Of a DNA stretch of 64,000 nucleotides, positions 9,553-21,317 are shown piece after piece (the stretch's first letter is position 1; each line of letters begins with the position of its first letter). Position numbers and translations under genes: made by a program. The DNA comes from Marinobacter psychrophilus (lineage in GTDB: Bacteria; Pseudomonadota; Gammaproteobacteria; Pseudomonadales; Oleiphilaceae): positions 2,852,001-2,916,000 of the forward strand of contig NZ_CP011494.1 in NCBI RefSeq assembly GCF_001043175.1, written 5' to 3'. Under the pieces are notes generated by a model. The model did not search any database, was not told the DNA's origin, and saw nothing but the letters and a program-made list of their open reading frames with translations.

Positions 9553-10400
9553 GCGATGATCACTCGAGTCACAGCCAGGGTAGCAGTAACAAATCTTGGC
9601 TGGAGCGTATATCACAGGCCTTTTCCAGCGGGCCAGAATCTGTAGAAGACGTGCTGGAAATTCTGCGCGATGCCGAAGCCCAGGAAATCATCGACACCGA
9701 TGCCATGAGCATCATCGAAGGTGCGATGCAGGTTCTGGACATGCGCGTTGAAGAAATCATGATTCCTCGCTCGCAAATGATTACGGTGAAGGCGAACCAG
9801 GACCCCCGTGAATTCCTTGGTGAAATCATCTCCTCCGCCCACAGTCGTTTTCCGGTGATTGGCGACAACCCGGATGACGTCATTGGCGTGCTGCTGGCCA
9901 AAGACCTGTTGCCACTGGCGATGGATGGCGAGCTGGACTGGAATCATATCCGCGAAATTCTGCGACCACCCAACTTTGTGCCCGAGAGCAAGCGCTTAAA
10001 CCAGCTACTCAAGGAATTTAAAGAAAATCGGAACCATATGGCGATGGTGGTTGACGAATACGGCGGTACCGCCGGTCTGGTCACCATCGAAGACGTGTTG
10101 GAGCAGATTGTGGGCGAAATCGAAGACGAGCACGATTTCGACGAAGAAACCCACATCAAAGCCCACGGCGATGACAGCTGGGCGGTAAAAGCCGTGACCC
10201 CTATTGATGACTTCAATGAAGCCTTCAGCGCCAGTTTTGACGAAGAAGAATTCGACACCATTGGCGGCCTGGTTCTCAAGGAATTCGGACACCTGCCAAG
10301 ACGCGGTGAAACGGTTGAATTCGGTGGCTTGCGCTTCACTATTGCCAACGCCGACAACCGCGTTATTCGCTTATTACAGGTTACTCGCAGTGAGTTGTAG
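9549..10400 (+). CDS. corC: CorC/HlyC-family transporter-associated protein
   Basis: This 283-residue protein resembles CorC (YbeX): two CBS domains (about residues 65-190, with MIPRSQM and DEYGGTAGLVTIEDVLEQIVGEI-type blocks) followed by a C-terminal CorC_HlyC domain. It lacks the membrane-spanning DUF21 domain of larger relatives, so it is soluble. The family is linked to magnesium/cobalt resistance and, in the ybeZYX context, to ribosome and RNA homeostasis. It overlaps ybeY by 4 nt and abuts lnt directly, with lnt starting at the next base after its stop. Confidence 0.92.
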   Translation: MSDDHSSHSQGSSNKSWLERISQAFSSGPESVEDVLEILRDAEAQEIIDTDAMSIIEGAMQVLDMRVEEIMIPRSQMITVKANQDPREFLGEIISSAHSRFPVIGDNPDDVIGVLLAKDLLPLAMDGELDWNHIREILRPPNFVPESKRLNQLLKEFKENRNHMAMVVDEYGGTAGLVTIEDVLEQIVGEIEDEHDFDEETHIKAHGDDSWAVKAVTPIDDFNEAFSASFDEEEFDTIGGLVLKEFGHLPRRGETVEFGGLRFTIANADNRVIRLLQVTRSEL

Positions 10401-11963
10401 GTGAATAACACGAGCAACCAACACCCCGCCAGCATTCCCTCTGCCGTCACCCGCTCCCTGTCAGCCAACCGCTGGCTAGGAGCCGCGCTGCTGTTGATTG
10501 CCGGCGGACTGCAAACCCTGACCTTTGCGCCCTACTATTTATGGTGGCTGGGTCCTGTTTCCATATTGCTGATTCTGTTGGTGTGCGTGCCTCTGGCTTC
10601 CAGCCGGCTGTTCCGCGCCGGTTGGCTTACCGGCCTGGGGCTGTTCGCCAGCGGCGCCAGCTGGGTATACGTCAGCATCAGCCAGTACGGCAACACCAGT
10701 CAGTGGATCGCCATTGTGCTGACCGCACTGTTTGTGGCTGGCCTGGCTCTGTTTCATGGCCTGGCATTCTGGTTCTGGGGCAAGCTCGCGCGCTCCAGCG
10801 CAGTGCGCCGGCTGTTGTTATTCCCGGCTATATGGCTTTTGGGCGACTGGCTACGGGGCTGGGTACTCACGGGCTTTCCCTGGCTGTATTTGGGCACCGC
10901 ACACACCGACGGCCCGCTGGCCGGGTTAGCGCCCCTAGGCGGAGTGCATCTGGTTACTCTCGCCATAATAACGACCGCCGTTGCCGCCTATGGCGCGCTC
11001 TGGCTGATACTACAAACGCGGCACACTTTTGCTGCTTCCGTGGTGGTCGCAGGGCTATTCCCCTGGCTGATCGCCCCTGCCCTGAATCGCACAGACTGGA
11101 CGACTCTGGCGCAAGAGCCCACATCAGTGGCCGCCATGCAGGGCAATATTCCCCAGCAGATCAAGTGGGATCCGGAGTTTTTGAAAGACCAGATTGTGGC
11201 GTATCTGGGCATGACCGAAGACCACTGGAACACCGACATTATTCTTTGGCCGGAAACCGCCATTCCTATCCCCCAGGATAAAGCCGGCAAGATCATTGAC
11301 CATATCAACGAACGTCTGGGCGAGAACAGCACACTGATTACAGGCATACCCTGGTACGGCTTCAGTGAGCGATCGGAAGGCTTTACCTACCACAACAGCA
11401 TTACCGCACTGGGCGCCGGCGAAGGCATTTATCACAAGCAGAAACTGGTGCCATTTGGTGAGTACGTGCCGCTAGAAAAATATCTGCGGGGACTGATCGG
11501 TTTTTTTGATTTGCCCATGTCTAGCTTCACGCCAGGTCCGAAAAACCAATCGGCTCTGAATGCGAATGGGCTGCGGGTAATGCCGTTTATTTGCTACGAA
11601 GTAGCCTATCCGGATTTTTTGGCACGTAACGCGTTGAACGCGGATCTGCTGCTAACCATCAGCAATGACGGTTGGTTTGGTGATTCCATCGGGCCGTTGC
11701 AGCACCTGCAACTGGCCCGAATGCGGGCTTTGGAAACCGGACGCTACATGCTGCGCGGCACCAATAACGGCGTAACCGCGATCATCAACAATAAAGGCCA
11801 GATAACCGAACGCATTCCGCAGTTCGAACGTGCCGTTATGACCGGCCAGATTTATGGCGCCAGCGGCAGCACGCCTTATATGGTGACGTCATCTTGGCCG
11901 GTACTGACGTTTGCGCTTATCTTAATTGTATTTGTCCGCGAGCGGGTTATACCGAAGCTCTAA
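10401..11963 (+). CDS. lnt: Apolipoprotein N-acyltransferase Lnt
   Basis: Lnt adds the third acyl chain to the N-terminal cysteine of lipoproteins at the inner membrane. The 520-residue protein has about six to seven membrane helices in the first ~225 residues, a periplasmic nitrilase domain with the catalytic triad E285 (WPETAIP), K348 (HKQKLVPFGEY) and C398 (FICYEVAYP), and a final membrane helix near the C-terminus. Translation starts at a GTG immediately after the corC stop. It ends 11 nt from the convergent zinc-ribbon gene, with no clear hairpin between. Confidence 0.95.
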   Translation: MNNTSNQHPASIPSAVTRSLSANRWLGAALLLIAGGLQTLTFAPYYLWWLGPVSILLILLVCVPLASSRLFRAGWLTGLGLFASGASWVYVSISQYGNTSQWIAIVLTALFVAGLALFHGLAFWFWGKLARSSAVRRLLLFPAIWLLGDWLRGWVLTGFPWLYLGTAHTDGPLAGLAPLGGVHLVTLAIITTAVAAYGALWLILQTRHTFAASVVVAGLFPWLIAPALNRTDWTTLAQEPTSVAAMQGNIPQQIKWDPEFLKDQIVAYLGMTEDHWNTDIILWPETAIPIPQDKAGKIIDHINERLGENSTLITGIPWYGFSERSEGFTYHNSITALGAGEGIYHKQKLVPFGEYVPLEKYLRGLIGFFDLPMSSFTPGPKNQSALNANGLRVMPFICYEVAYPDFLARNALNADLLLTISNDGWFGDSIGPLQHLQLARMRALETGRYMLRGTNNGVTAIINNKGQITERIPQFERAVMTGQIYGASGSTPYMVTSSWPVLTFALILIVFVRERVIPKL

Positions 11964-11974
11964 CAGGCCACAAA

Positions 11975-12523
11975 TCAACTTACCTTAATCGGCCAGCGAC
12001 TCGTCACCCGCTCGTAATAGTGCGACCCGCAGGCTTCGCAGGGTTGCAGATGGCTAGTGGAGGTAAGGCATAACATGTGCTCGCAGTTCAGGCAGCGGAA
12101 CATGCCCGCGGTGGCCACTTCACCGGAGATATACTGGCCGGCCTCGTGGCTTTCCAGCTTCTGGCGCAGTGCCAGCGTATCAACCATCGTTTGGTCAGCA
12201 ATCGACAACAGGCGCTCGGTCAGCCGTTGCTCCAGTAACGACAGATCCAGTTGCAGCCATTCCGCCAGGCCTTCTCCGGTCTCGCCCACAAAGTCCAGCA
12301 AATGCTCCAGATCCCGCTGCAGGTAAGCCCCCAACAAGCTCAGCTCATCACGGGTCATCTCCTGCAGTTCATGTTCGGCTTCAATCGCTTTGTCGATCTC
12401 CTCTTCCAGGGTTTCCATGGAGGTTTCCTGCACCGTACGAAGGCGGCTCTGCACATGCTCAAGCATGCGATCGTAGGCCTCAAGGGCTTTTCCAGATAGC
12501 TGATTACGTTCGGGTTCGGTCAT
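11975..12523 (-). CDS. Zinc-ribbon-containing protein, DUF1451/YbeL-like
   Basis: The 182-residue protein is mostly helical and very acidic, with a long stretch (about 10-125) likely to form coiled coil, and ends in a zinc ribbon with two CxxC pairs (CLNC and CEAC, about residues 140-165). This is the architecture of the DUF1451 (E. coli YbeL) family, whose function is unknown. The ATG at 12523 is preceded by AAGGAAA on the coding strand, so the longer open frame to 12583 is not used. It converges on lnt. Confidence 0.82.
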   Translation of the reverse strand: MTEPERNQLSGKALEAYDRMLEHVQSRLRTVQETSMETLEEEIDKAIEAEHELQEMTRDELSLLGAYLQRDLEHLLDFVGETGEGLAEWLQLDLSLLEQRLTERLLSIADQTMVDTLALRQKLESHEAGQYISGEVATAGMFRCLNCEHMLCLTSTSHLQPCEACGSHYYERVTSRWPIKVS

Positions 12524-12554
12524 GGGCGTTTCCTTCCGCTTTGCTGATAACTTT

Positions 12555-12563
12555 GGGGGGGGG
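12555..12563. repeat. Nine-guanine homopolymer tract
   Basis: An uninterrupted run of nine G on the plus strand (nine C on the coding strand) lies 32-40 nt upstream of the ATG of the zinc-ribbon gene. An inverted repeat, CACCGAAA (12581-12588) and TTTCGGTG (12606-12613), lies just beyond it. Together they occupy the promoter/leader region of that gene. Confidence 0.6.
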
Positions 12564-12795
12564 CAAGGCACTTCAAAATTCACCGAAAATGCAACACGGC
12601 GCCAGTTTCGGTGTTAAATCACTGACAATTAATTCTAGCATGGCACACATTATTAAAGTTGGCGCGCCTCCCGCAGTGACGGCAGTTCGCCCAAATGCGA
12701 CACCACCAAAGCCACAGCAGGCGCGGAACTCAAGCAGACTACCTGTTACCGCCCGTGTGCGTTAGAATAATCGCCCGCTGCGAACATCATATTGA

Positions 12796-15411
<2,616 letters not shown>

Positions 15412-15412
15412 T

Positions 15413-16051
15413 ATGACCCAACGGCAGCCTGCATCACAACGGACACCAGCTTTGGCGCGAAGCGTTCTTCTAACCATTGGTCTGTTGGCAACCGCCAGCG
15501 GCTGCGGTTTTCAGCTTCGTGGTGCGGCGCCGGTTTCTGCTGCGCTACAGCCACTGGCTTTGCAGTGCACCCGTGATGTACCGATAGACCTGTGTCAGTC
15601 AGTTCGTCAGCAGTTGACTCTGGGCGACGTGGATGTTCGTGAAGCCAACGCCGCCGATTATATACTCGCAATCGGCCAGTACACCGAAGACCGCCGAGCC
15701 AGTGCTATTACGATTAACGCAGGTGCGGCCGAATACACCCTGCGCCAGTCGGTCAGCATCAACCTGATCAGTCGCGACAACGTGCCCTTGATTGCAGACA
15801 CCCGCCTGAATGCCAGTGAAAGCTATCGCTATGATGAAACCAACGTGCTGGCCAAGCAGCGCGAAGAAAAGACGTTGCAAAAACAGCTGCAGGAGCGACT
15901 TGCCCAGCAAATTATTTTCCGTCTGGCACCCCTGACCCAAGCGCGTATTGATGCCCTTCGTGAACAATATCAGGAGGCTACTGGCAACTCTGTGGAAAGC
16001 CCCGAAGCGGTAACAGAACCGGCAGCCAAGGCACCGATTCCAGCCCCATGA
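15413..16051 (+). CDS. lptE: LPS assembly lipoprotein LptE
   Basis: LptE plugs and supports the LptD outer-membrane translocon that inserts lipopolysaccharide. The 212-residue protein has a signal peptide with a lipobox (ATASGC) making C31 the lipidated cysteine, followed by GFQLRG, a hallmark of LptE starts, and a C-terminal helical/Ala-Pro-rich tail. The ATG at 15413 lies one base after the leuS stop. Its stop overlaps the holA start (ATGA). The order leuS-lptE-holA is the usual gammaproteobacterial arrangement. Confidence 0.93.
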   Translation: MTQRQPASQRTPALARSVLLTIGLLATASGCGFQLRGAAPVSAALQPLALQCTRDVPIDLCQSVRQQLTLGDVDVREANAADYILAIGQYTEDRRASAITINAGAAEYTLRQSVSINLISRDNVPLIADTRLNASESYRYDETNVLAKQREEKTLQKQLQERLAQQIIFRLAPLTQARIDALREQYQEATGNSVESPEAVTEPAAKAPIPAP

Positions 16052-17052
16052 AAACCACACCGGCGCAACTGCCCCAAAGCCTTAAGAAAGGCCTGGCGCC
16101 GGTGTACCTGGTATCCGGTGACGAACCGCTATTGGTGCAAGAATGCTGCGATCAGATCCGTAAAGTCGCCCGCGATCAAGGCTTTCTGGACCGGCTCACC
16201 TTTCACGCCGACAACCACTTTGACTGGAACATCGTGGCCGATGAAGTCAACGCCATGTCATTGTTCGCCGAAAAACGTCGCATCGAAGTCCACTTACCAA
16301 CAGGCAAGCTAGGTGACGGCCGCGCCGTGATGGAACGGATACTCGCGCAACCTGCCGACGACATTGTGTTGCTGCTGATCAGCGCCCGTCTGGATGCGGC
16401 TGAAACCCGCCGTAAATGGTACAAAGACCTGCAAGGCAAAGGCCTGCACGTGCCGGTATGGCCGGTAGACGCTGACAAGTTTTCCGGCTGGTTACAACAG
16501 CGCGCCGCCAGTCGTGGCCTGACTTTAACCCGCGACGCTTTGGCAATACTGGCGGAGCGGCTGGAAGGCAATCTGCTGGCCGCCAGCCAGGAACTGGAAC
16601 GCCTGGCGCTATTCAGCAAGGGCGCAACTATTGACGAAGGCCTGGTAGAGCAGGCTGTGCAGGACAGCTCACGTTTTAACGGTTTTGAACTGGTCAGCGA
16701 ACTGCTGACGGGGAACGCATCGCACGCCTGCAAAATGATCGGTATATTACAACAGGAAGGTGAAAACCCGCTTGGCTTGCTCACCGTGCTGGCGCGGGAT
16801 ATTCATCTGTTGCTGGAACTGAAAGCCGCCGGGCAAAACACCGCACCTGCTGCTTTTTTCAAAAAACGCGGAGTCTTCCAGCCGCAACGGGCAAAGGCCC
16901 TGGAGCAGGCGGCAAAACGCCTCAACCGTTCACAACTGAATAACGCCATTCACCTGTGCAGCGAAGCGGACCGCGCAGCCAAAGGCTTCGACCCACTGGG
17001 CCCCTGGCACTATTTAAGAGACATGTCCGCGTTGCTTGCCAGCAGATCCTGA
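16048..17052 (+). CDS. holA: DNA polymerase III delta subunit
   Basis: HolA is the clamp-loader subunit that opens the beta clamp. The 334-residue protein fits the family: an N-terminal PVYLVSGDEPLLVQE block, a three-domain AAA+-like fold lacking a functional Walker A, and a C-terminal collar domain ending DPLGPWHYLRDMSALLA. It overlaps lptE by 4 nt. Confidence 0.95.
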   Translation: MKTTPAQLPQSLKKGLAPVYLVSGDEPLLVQECCDQIRKVARDQGFLDRLTFHADNHFDWNIVADEVNAMSLFAEKRRIEVHLPTGKLGDGRAVMERILAQPADDIVLLLISARLDAAETRRKWYKDLQGKGLHVPVWPVDADKFSGWLQQRAASRGLTLTRDALAILAERLEGNLLAASQELERLALFSKGATIDEGLVEQAVQDSSRFNGFELVSELLTGNASHACKMIGILQQEGENPLGLLTVLARDIHLLLELKAAGQNTAPAAFFKKRGVFQPQRAKALEQAAKRLNRSQLNNAIHLCSEADRAAKGFDPLGPWHYLRDMSALLASRS

Positions 17053-17161
17053 CATAGATCAAACCGGCTCTATACGGGCTCGATGCAGTGCATCAGACGC
17101 TTGAAACTTCCCACCATCCGGCGCATTGTTTAGTTCTCATCCATGTAAGGAGGCGTCAAAT

Positions 17162-17425
17162 ATGGGACTTCAGGAAGAACTAAAAGCGCTGCCAGATAAA
17201 ATCAGACAATACCGCGACGAAGCACGCGTACAGCTCCATCTGGCACGTCAAGATGTCAAAGACGAGTTTGATAATCTGGAACAGGAGTGGGACCGATTCA
17301 AGGGCAAGTGTGATCACACACTGGATGACGCCACCGAGGTTTCCACCGAAGCGTTGTTAACGGTGCAGATTATGGGTGAAGATCTGAAGAAGGGATATCA
17401 GAACATTCGCGACAAGATCAAGTGA
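17162..17425 (+). CDS. Small helical unknown protein
   Basis: This 87-residue soluble protein is highly charged and predicted to be almost entirely helical or coiled-coil (LKALPDKIRQYRDEARVQL and following heptad-like stretches). I do not recognise a named family. The ATG at 17162 has an excellent Shine-Dalgarno, AAGGAGG at 17147-17153, eight bases upstream, which argues strongly for real and efficient translation. A perfect terminator follows. It may be monocistronic, as holA ends 109 nt earlier. Confidence 0.75.
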   Translation: MGLQEELKALPDKIRQYRDEARVQLHLARQDVKDEFDNLEQEWDRFKGKCDHTLDDATEVSTEALLTVQIMGEDLKKGYQNIRDKIK

Positions 17426-17456
17426 CACTTAGCAGAGTCTAAGCGTTGGATAACCC

Positions 17457-17488
17457 AAAAAAAGCAGGCTTGATAGCCTGCTTTTTTT
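17457..17488. terminator. Bidirectional hairpin terminator
   Basis: Perfect 14-bp inverted repeat (AAAAAAAGCAGGCT / AGCCTGCTTTTTTT) with a 4-nt loop TGAT. It serves the small helical gene from the left and the acyl-CoA dehydrogenase from the right. Confidence 0.92.
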
Positions 17489-17510
17489 GTTTAACGTCGA
17501 CAGAAACTGA

Positions 17511-19307
17511 TCAGAACTCTTCAGCCGTTAAGGCCATCATCGATTCACTACCGCTGCGAATGCCTTCCGCCAGCGACACAGTCTTTGGCAACAAGCGATC
17601 GTAATAAAAGCGCGCCGTTTTCAGCTTGCCGGTATAAAAACCAGAGGTGTCACCCTCGGCTTTCACTGCAGCCGCTTTCACTATCCGGGCCCACATATAC
17701 GCCAGTGCGGTCAGGCCGAACAGATCGAGATAATCCACCGAAGCCGCACCTACAGCATCAGGGGTTTCTAACGCCTGATTGATCACGTGCTCGGTTACGT
17801 CTGACAGGCGCTCAAGAGCCGCAGCCAATAGCTTCAGATACGGGCGCAGGCTTTGTTCGTCGCTGTTTTCCTCAATGAACGTCGCTACGTCTTGGGCAAA
17901 CAGCTCGTAAAGCTTCCCCTGGCTGCCCACAACCTTGCGGCCCATCAGGTCCAGTGCCTGAATGCCGTTGGTGCCTTCGTAAATCTGGGTAATGCGACAA
18001 TCACGTACTAACTGCTCTTGGCCCCATTCGCGAATAAAGCCATGACCACCCAACACCTGTTGACCAATAATGCAGACGTCCAAGCCACGGTCAGTCAGAA
18101 AAGCCTTAGCCACCGGCGTTAACAACGACACCATGCCTTCAGCATGGATGCGACGCTCCTGCTCGCTGTCGTCGGCGTATTTGGCGATATCCAGCCACTG
18201 CGCGACGTAGGTAGAGAAAGCACGACCGCCTTCCACATAGCCTTTCATGGTTAGCAACATGCGGCGAACGTCCGGGTGCACCAGAATCGGGTCAGCGGCT
18301 TTTTCTGGCTGCTGAGCGCCAGTGGGCGCGCGGCTTTGAATACGGTCTTTGGCGTATTCACGGGCACTCTGAAGTGACGCTTCAGCTGCGCCCAAACCCT
18401 GCACTCCAACACCCAAGCGCTCATAGTTCATCATAGTGAACATGGCGTTCAGGCCTTTATTTTCTTCCCCTACCAGCCAGCCTCTGGCTGCATCGTAGTT
18501 CATCACGCAAGTAGCTGAACCTTTGATACCCATTTTCTTTTCGATAGAGCCGCAGGTTACCGGGTTGCGATCGCCCAGGGAGCCGTCGTCTTTCACTAGA
18601 AACTTTGGCACCAAGAACATGGAAATTCCCTTGGGGCCTTTAGGTGCACCCGGAAGCTTGGCCAGCACCAGGTGAACAATATTCTCCGCCATGTCGTGCT
18701 CGCCCCAAGTAATGAATATCTTGGTGCCGGTGACGGCGAAGGAGCCGTCATCGTTGGGCTCGGCTTTGGTGCGGATGATACCCAGATCGGTGCCAGCGTG
18801 GGGCTCGGTCAAATCCATCGCGCCACTCCAGACACCGGAGTACAGTTTCGGCAAATACGTTTCTTTCAGTTCATCGCTGCCGTGAGCATCGAGCGCCAGG
18901 CAGGCACCGGCGGTAAGCATAGGCGCCAGACCGAACGCCATATTGGCGCCCTGCAGCATTTCCTCAAACTGGGACACCAGAGTTTTTGGCATGCCCATGC
19001 CACCCTGTTCCGGGTTGCCACCCAGACCATTCCAGCCGCCGTCCACGATGGTCTGGTAGGCTTCTTTGAAACCTTCAGGGCTAGTAACACCCGCGGCTGT
19101 CCATTTGCAGCCTTGCTCATCGCCTTCGCGGTTCAACGGCGCCAGCACGGCACTGGTGATTTTGCCGGCTTCTTCCAAAATGGCATCGGCGGTGTCCGGG
19201 TCTACGTTTTCTGCCACTTTTGGCAACGACGCCCACAGTGCGGGGGCATCGAACACTTCATTCAAAACAAAACGCATTTCGCGTAAGGGTGCCTGATAAT
19301 CGGCCAT
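17511..19307 (-). CDS. Acyl-CoA dehydrogenase, large DmdC-like type
   Basis: This FAD flavoprotein oxidises an acyl-CoA to the 2-enoyl-CoA in beta-oxidation or a related pathway. The 598 residues exceed the ~380 of ordinary acyl-CoA dehydrogenases and match the long subfamily that includes DmdC (methylmercaptopropionyl-CoA dehydrogenase), with an extra C-terminal domain. Visible features are LTEPHAGTDLG at ~167, ITWGEHD at ~199, and the likely catalytic base E444 in IYEGTNGIQALDL. The ATG at 19307 has GGAGAG upstream. It is a paralogue of the next gene but separated by a terminator. The substrate cannot be fixed from sequence; medium or long acyl chains are as plausible as methylmercaptopropionyl-CoA. 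Confidence 0.9.
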   Translation of the reverse strand: MADYQAPLREMRFVLNEVFDAPALWASLPKVAENVDPDTADAILEEAGKITSAVLAPLNREGDEQGCKWTAAGVTSPEGFKEAYQTIVDGGWNGLGGNPEQGGMGMPKTLVSQFEEMLQGANMAFGLAPMLTAGACLALDAHGSDELKETYLPKLYSGVWSGAMDLTEPHAGTDLGIIRTKAEPNDDGSFAVTGTKIFITWGEHDMAENIVHLVLAKLPGAPKGPKGISMFLVPKFLVKDDGSLGDRNPVTCGSIEKKMGIKGSATCVMNYDAARGWLVGEENKGLNAMFTMMNYERLGVGVQGLGAAEASLQSAREYAKDRIQSRAPTGAQQPEKAADPILVHPDVRRMLLTMKGYVEGGRAFSTYVAQWLDIAKYADDSEQERRIHAEGMVSLLTPVAKAFLTDRGLDVCIIGQQVLGGHGFIREWGQEQLVRDCRITQIYEGTNGIQALDLMGRKVVGSQGKLYELFAQDVATFIEENSDEQSLRPYLKLLAAALERLSDVTEHVINQALETPDAVGAASVDYLDLFGLTALAYMWARIVKAAAVKAEGDTSGFYTGKLKTARFYYDRLLPKTVSLAEGIRSGSESMMALTAEEF

Positions 19308-19449
19308 TAAAGCTCTCCAACATTCAGTAACAGTCTGTCTGGTCAGGGCGCGGTCCGGTAGAAAAAAGCCGGTGCCCTGTCTGTACGTGTGTCCGCGATT
19401 ATTATTTTTTTACTGCGCAGAGTTTACCGCAATCCCGTCACTAACTCAT

Positions 19450-19485
19450 AAAAAAAGGCCCGTCCCAGATCGAGACGGGCCTTTT
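19450..19485 (-). terminator. Hairpin terminator after the distal acyl-CoA dehydrogenase
   Basis: A 12-bp perfect stem (AAAAGGCCCGTC / GACGGGCCTTTT) with a 9-nt loop has a run of seven T on the minus strand. It separates the two acyl-CoA dehydrogenase genes into independent units. Confidence 0.9.
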
Positions 19486-19517
19486 AAGGCGTTAGCTCTG
19501 ATTCAACCGCCTCGGCG

Positions 19518-21317
19518 CTAGATAATAAACGCCTCTTCCGGCATATCCAGCAGGGTGTCAGCACCCGCCAGCATGGTTACTGCATGGGCCCGGGTGCGCG
19601 GCAGCATACGGGTGAAGTAGAAGCGTGCAGTCTGCAATTTGGCGTTGTAGAACAACTCTTCCGTGCTGCCTTCTGCCAACTTGTCCTGAGCAATTTTTGC
19701 CATCTGCGCCCATAGGTATGCAAATACCGCGTAACCGGAGTACATCAGGTAGTCCACTGACGCGGCGCCAATCTCTTCGCGGTTTTTCATAGCGCTCACG
19801 CCCAGCTTCATGGTCAGCTCACCCCATTCTTTGTTGATCGCCGCTAACGGTTCAACAAACGGCTTCATGTGTTCGTTGTCGGTATTTTCCTTGCAGAAAG
19901 TGTGTACCAACTTAGTAAAGCCTTTCAACGATTCGCCTTGAGTCATCAGCACCTTACGACCCAGCAAGTCCAGAGCCTGAATGCCGGTGGTGCCTTCATA
20001 GATCATGCCGATACGGGCGTCACGCACGTTCTGCTCCATGCCCCACTCGGAGACATAGCCGTGGCCACCAAATACCTGCATTCCCAGGCTGGCTGATTCG
20101 TATCCAATTTCAGTCAGGAACGCTTTGGCAATGGGCGTCAAAAAACCCAACAATTCGTCAGCGGCCTTGCGCTCTTCTTCGGTTTTACCACTCTGAACAA
20201 TATCGGCTTTCTGTGCGGTCATGTAAATCAGCGCACGGGCGCCTTCAGCGATGGCTTTCTGGGTCAGCAGCATGCGGCGAACGTCCGGATGCACAATGAT
20301 CGGGTCTGCATAGCTGTCCGGATTTTTTGCACCACTTAACGCACGCATGGCCAAGCGGTCTTTGGCATAGGCCACTGAGCCTTGAAGACCCAGCTCTGCC
20401 GCACCCAGACCCTGAATAGCGGTGCCAATACGTGCGACGTTCATAAAGGTGAACATAGCGTTCAGGCCTTTGTTTTCCGCGCCAATCAACCAGCCCTTGG
20501 CGCCGTCGAAGTTCATCAAACAGGTGGCGTTTGCGTGGATGCCCATTTTGTGTTCAATAGAACCACAAGACAGCCCATTACGCTCGCCAGCTGAACCGTC
20601 CTGCGCGGGCAGGCACTTGGGCACCACAAACAGGGAAATGCCCTTGGTGCCTGCCGGTGCGCCAGGCAAACGGGCCAGCACAATGTGAACGATGTTGTCA
20701 GTCAGGTCATGCTCGCCTGCCGAAATAAAGATCTTGGTGCCGGTGATGCTGTACGAGCCATCCATATTGGGTTCGGCTTTGGTGCGAAGAGTCCCCAGAT
20801 CCGACCCGCAGTGTGCTTCGGTCAGGCACATAGTCCCAGTCCACTCGCCGCTGATCATCTTGGTGAGGTACGTCTGCTTCTGATCTTCCGTACCGTGTTC
20901 TTCCAAAGTGTTGATGGCGCCGTGGCTCAAACCCGGGTACATGCCCCAAGACCAATTGGCTGTGCCGTTCATTTCGCTCATCACGATACCAAGGGAGCTA
21001 GGCAAGCCCTGCCCACCGTAACTAGGGTCAGCCGCCAATGACGGCCAGCCGCCTTCAACAAACTTGCTGTAGGCTTGTTTAAAACCGGCCGGTGTTTTCA
21101 CGCCGCTCTCGCTCCAGGTACAACCTTCACGGTCGCCGCTCTGGTTCAATGGCGACAGTACCTGTTCTGCAAATTTTGCGCCTTCCTGAATGATCGCATC
21201 GATCATATCCGGCGTCGCGTCTTCGGCGCCTTCCAGGTTGGCGTAGTGGCTGTCGCTGTTCAGCAACTCACTCATTACAAATTTGATGTCGCGCAGCGGT
21301 GCTTTGTAGTCAGGCAT
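19518..21317 (-). CDS. Acyl-CoA dehydrogenase, large DmdC-like type (paralogue)
   Basis: This second member of the long acyl-CoA dehydrogenase subfamily has 599 residues. It shares the start MPDYKAPLRDIKFV, LTEAHCGSDLG at ~166, ISAGEHD at ~198 and the likely catalytic E441 in IYEGTTGIQALDL with its neighbour. The open frame reaches a TTG at 21338, but the ATG at 21317 with GAGG eight bases upstream and the family-typical MPDY start is better. The upstream region (21416-21441) carries two PsrA-like operator motifs, suggesting induction by fatty acids. Confidence 0.9.
   Translation of the reverse strand: MPDYKAPLRDIKFVMSELLNSDSHYANLEGAEDATPDMIDAIIQEGAKFAEQVLSPLNQSGDREGCTWSESGVKTPAGFKQAYSKFVEGGWPSLAADPSYGGQGLPSSLGIVMSEMNGTANWSWGMYPGLSHGAINTLEEHGTEDQKQTYLTKMISGEWTGTMCLTEAHCGSDLGTLRTKAEPNMDGSYSITGTKIFISAGEHDLTDNIVHIVLARLPGAPAGTKGISLFVVPKCLPAQDGSAGERNGLSCGSIEHKMGIHANATCLMNFDGAKGWLIGAENKGLNAMFTFMNVARIGTAIQGLGAAELGLQGSVAYAKDRLAMRALSGAKNPDSYADPIIVHPDVRRMLLTQKAIAEGARALIYMTAQKADIVQSGKTEEERKAADELLGFLTPIAKAFLTEIGYESASLGMQVFGGHGYVSEWGMEQNVRDARIGMIYEGTTGIQALDLLGRKVLMTQGESLKGFTKLVHTFCKENTDNEHMKPFVEPLAAINKEWGELTMKLGVSAMKNREEIGAASVDYLMYSGYAVFAYLWAQMAKIAQDKLAEGSTEELFYNAKLQTARFYFTRMLPRTRAHAVTMLAGADTLLDMPEEAFII

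Noticed and set aside
18672..19286. 204-codon plus-strand open frame opposite the first acyl-CoA dehydrogenase.
   Set aside because: Pure antisense shadow with no start signal or family features.
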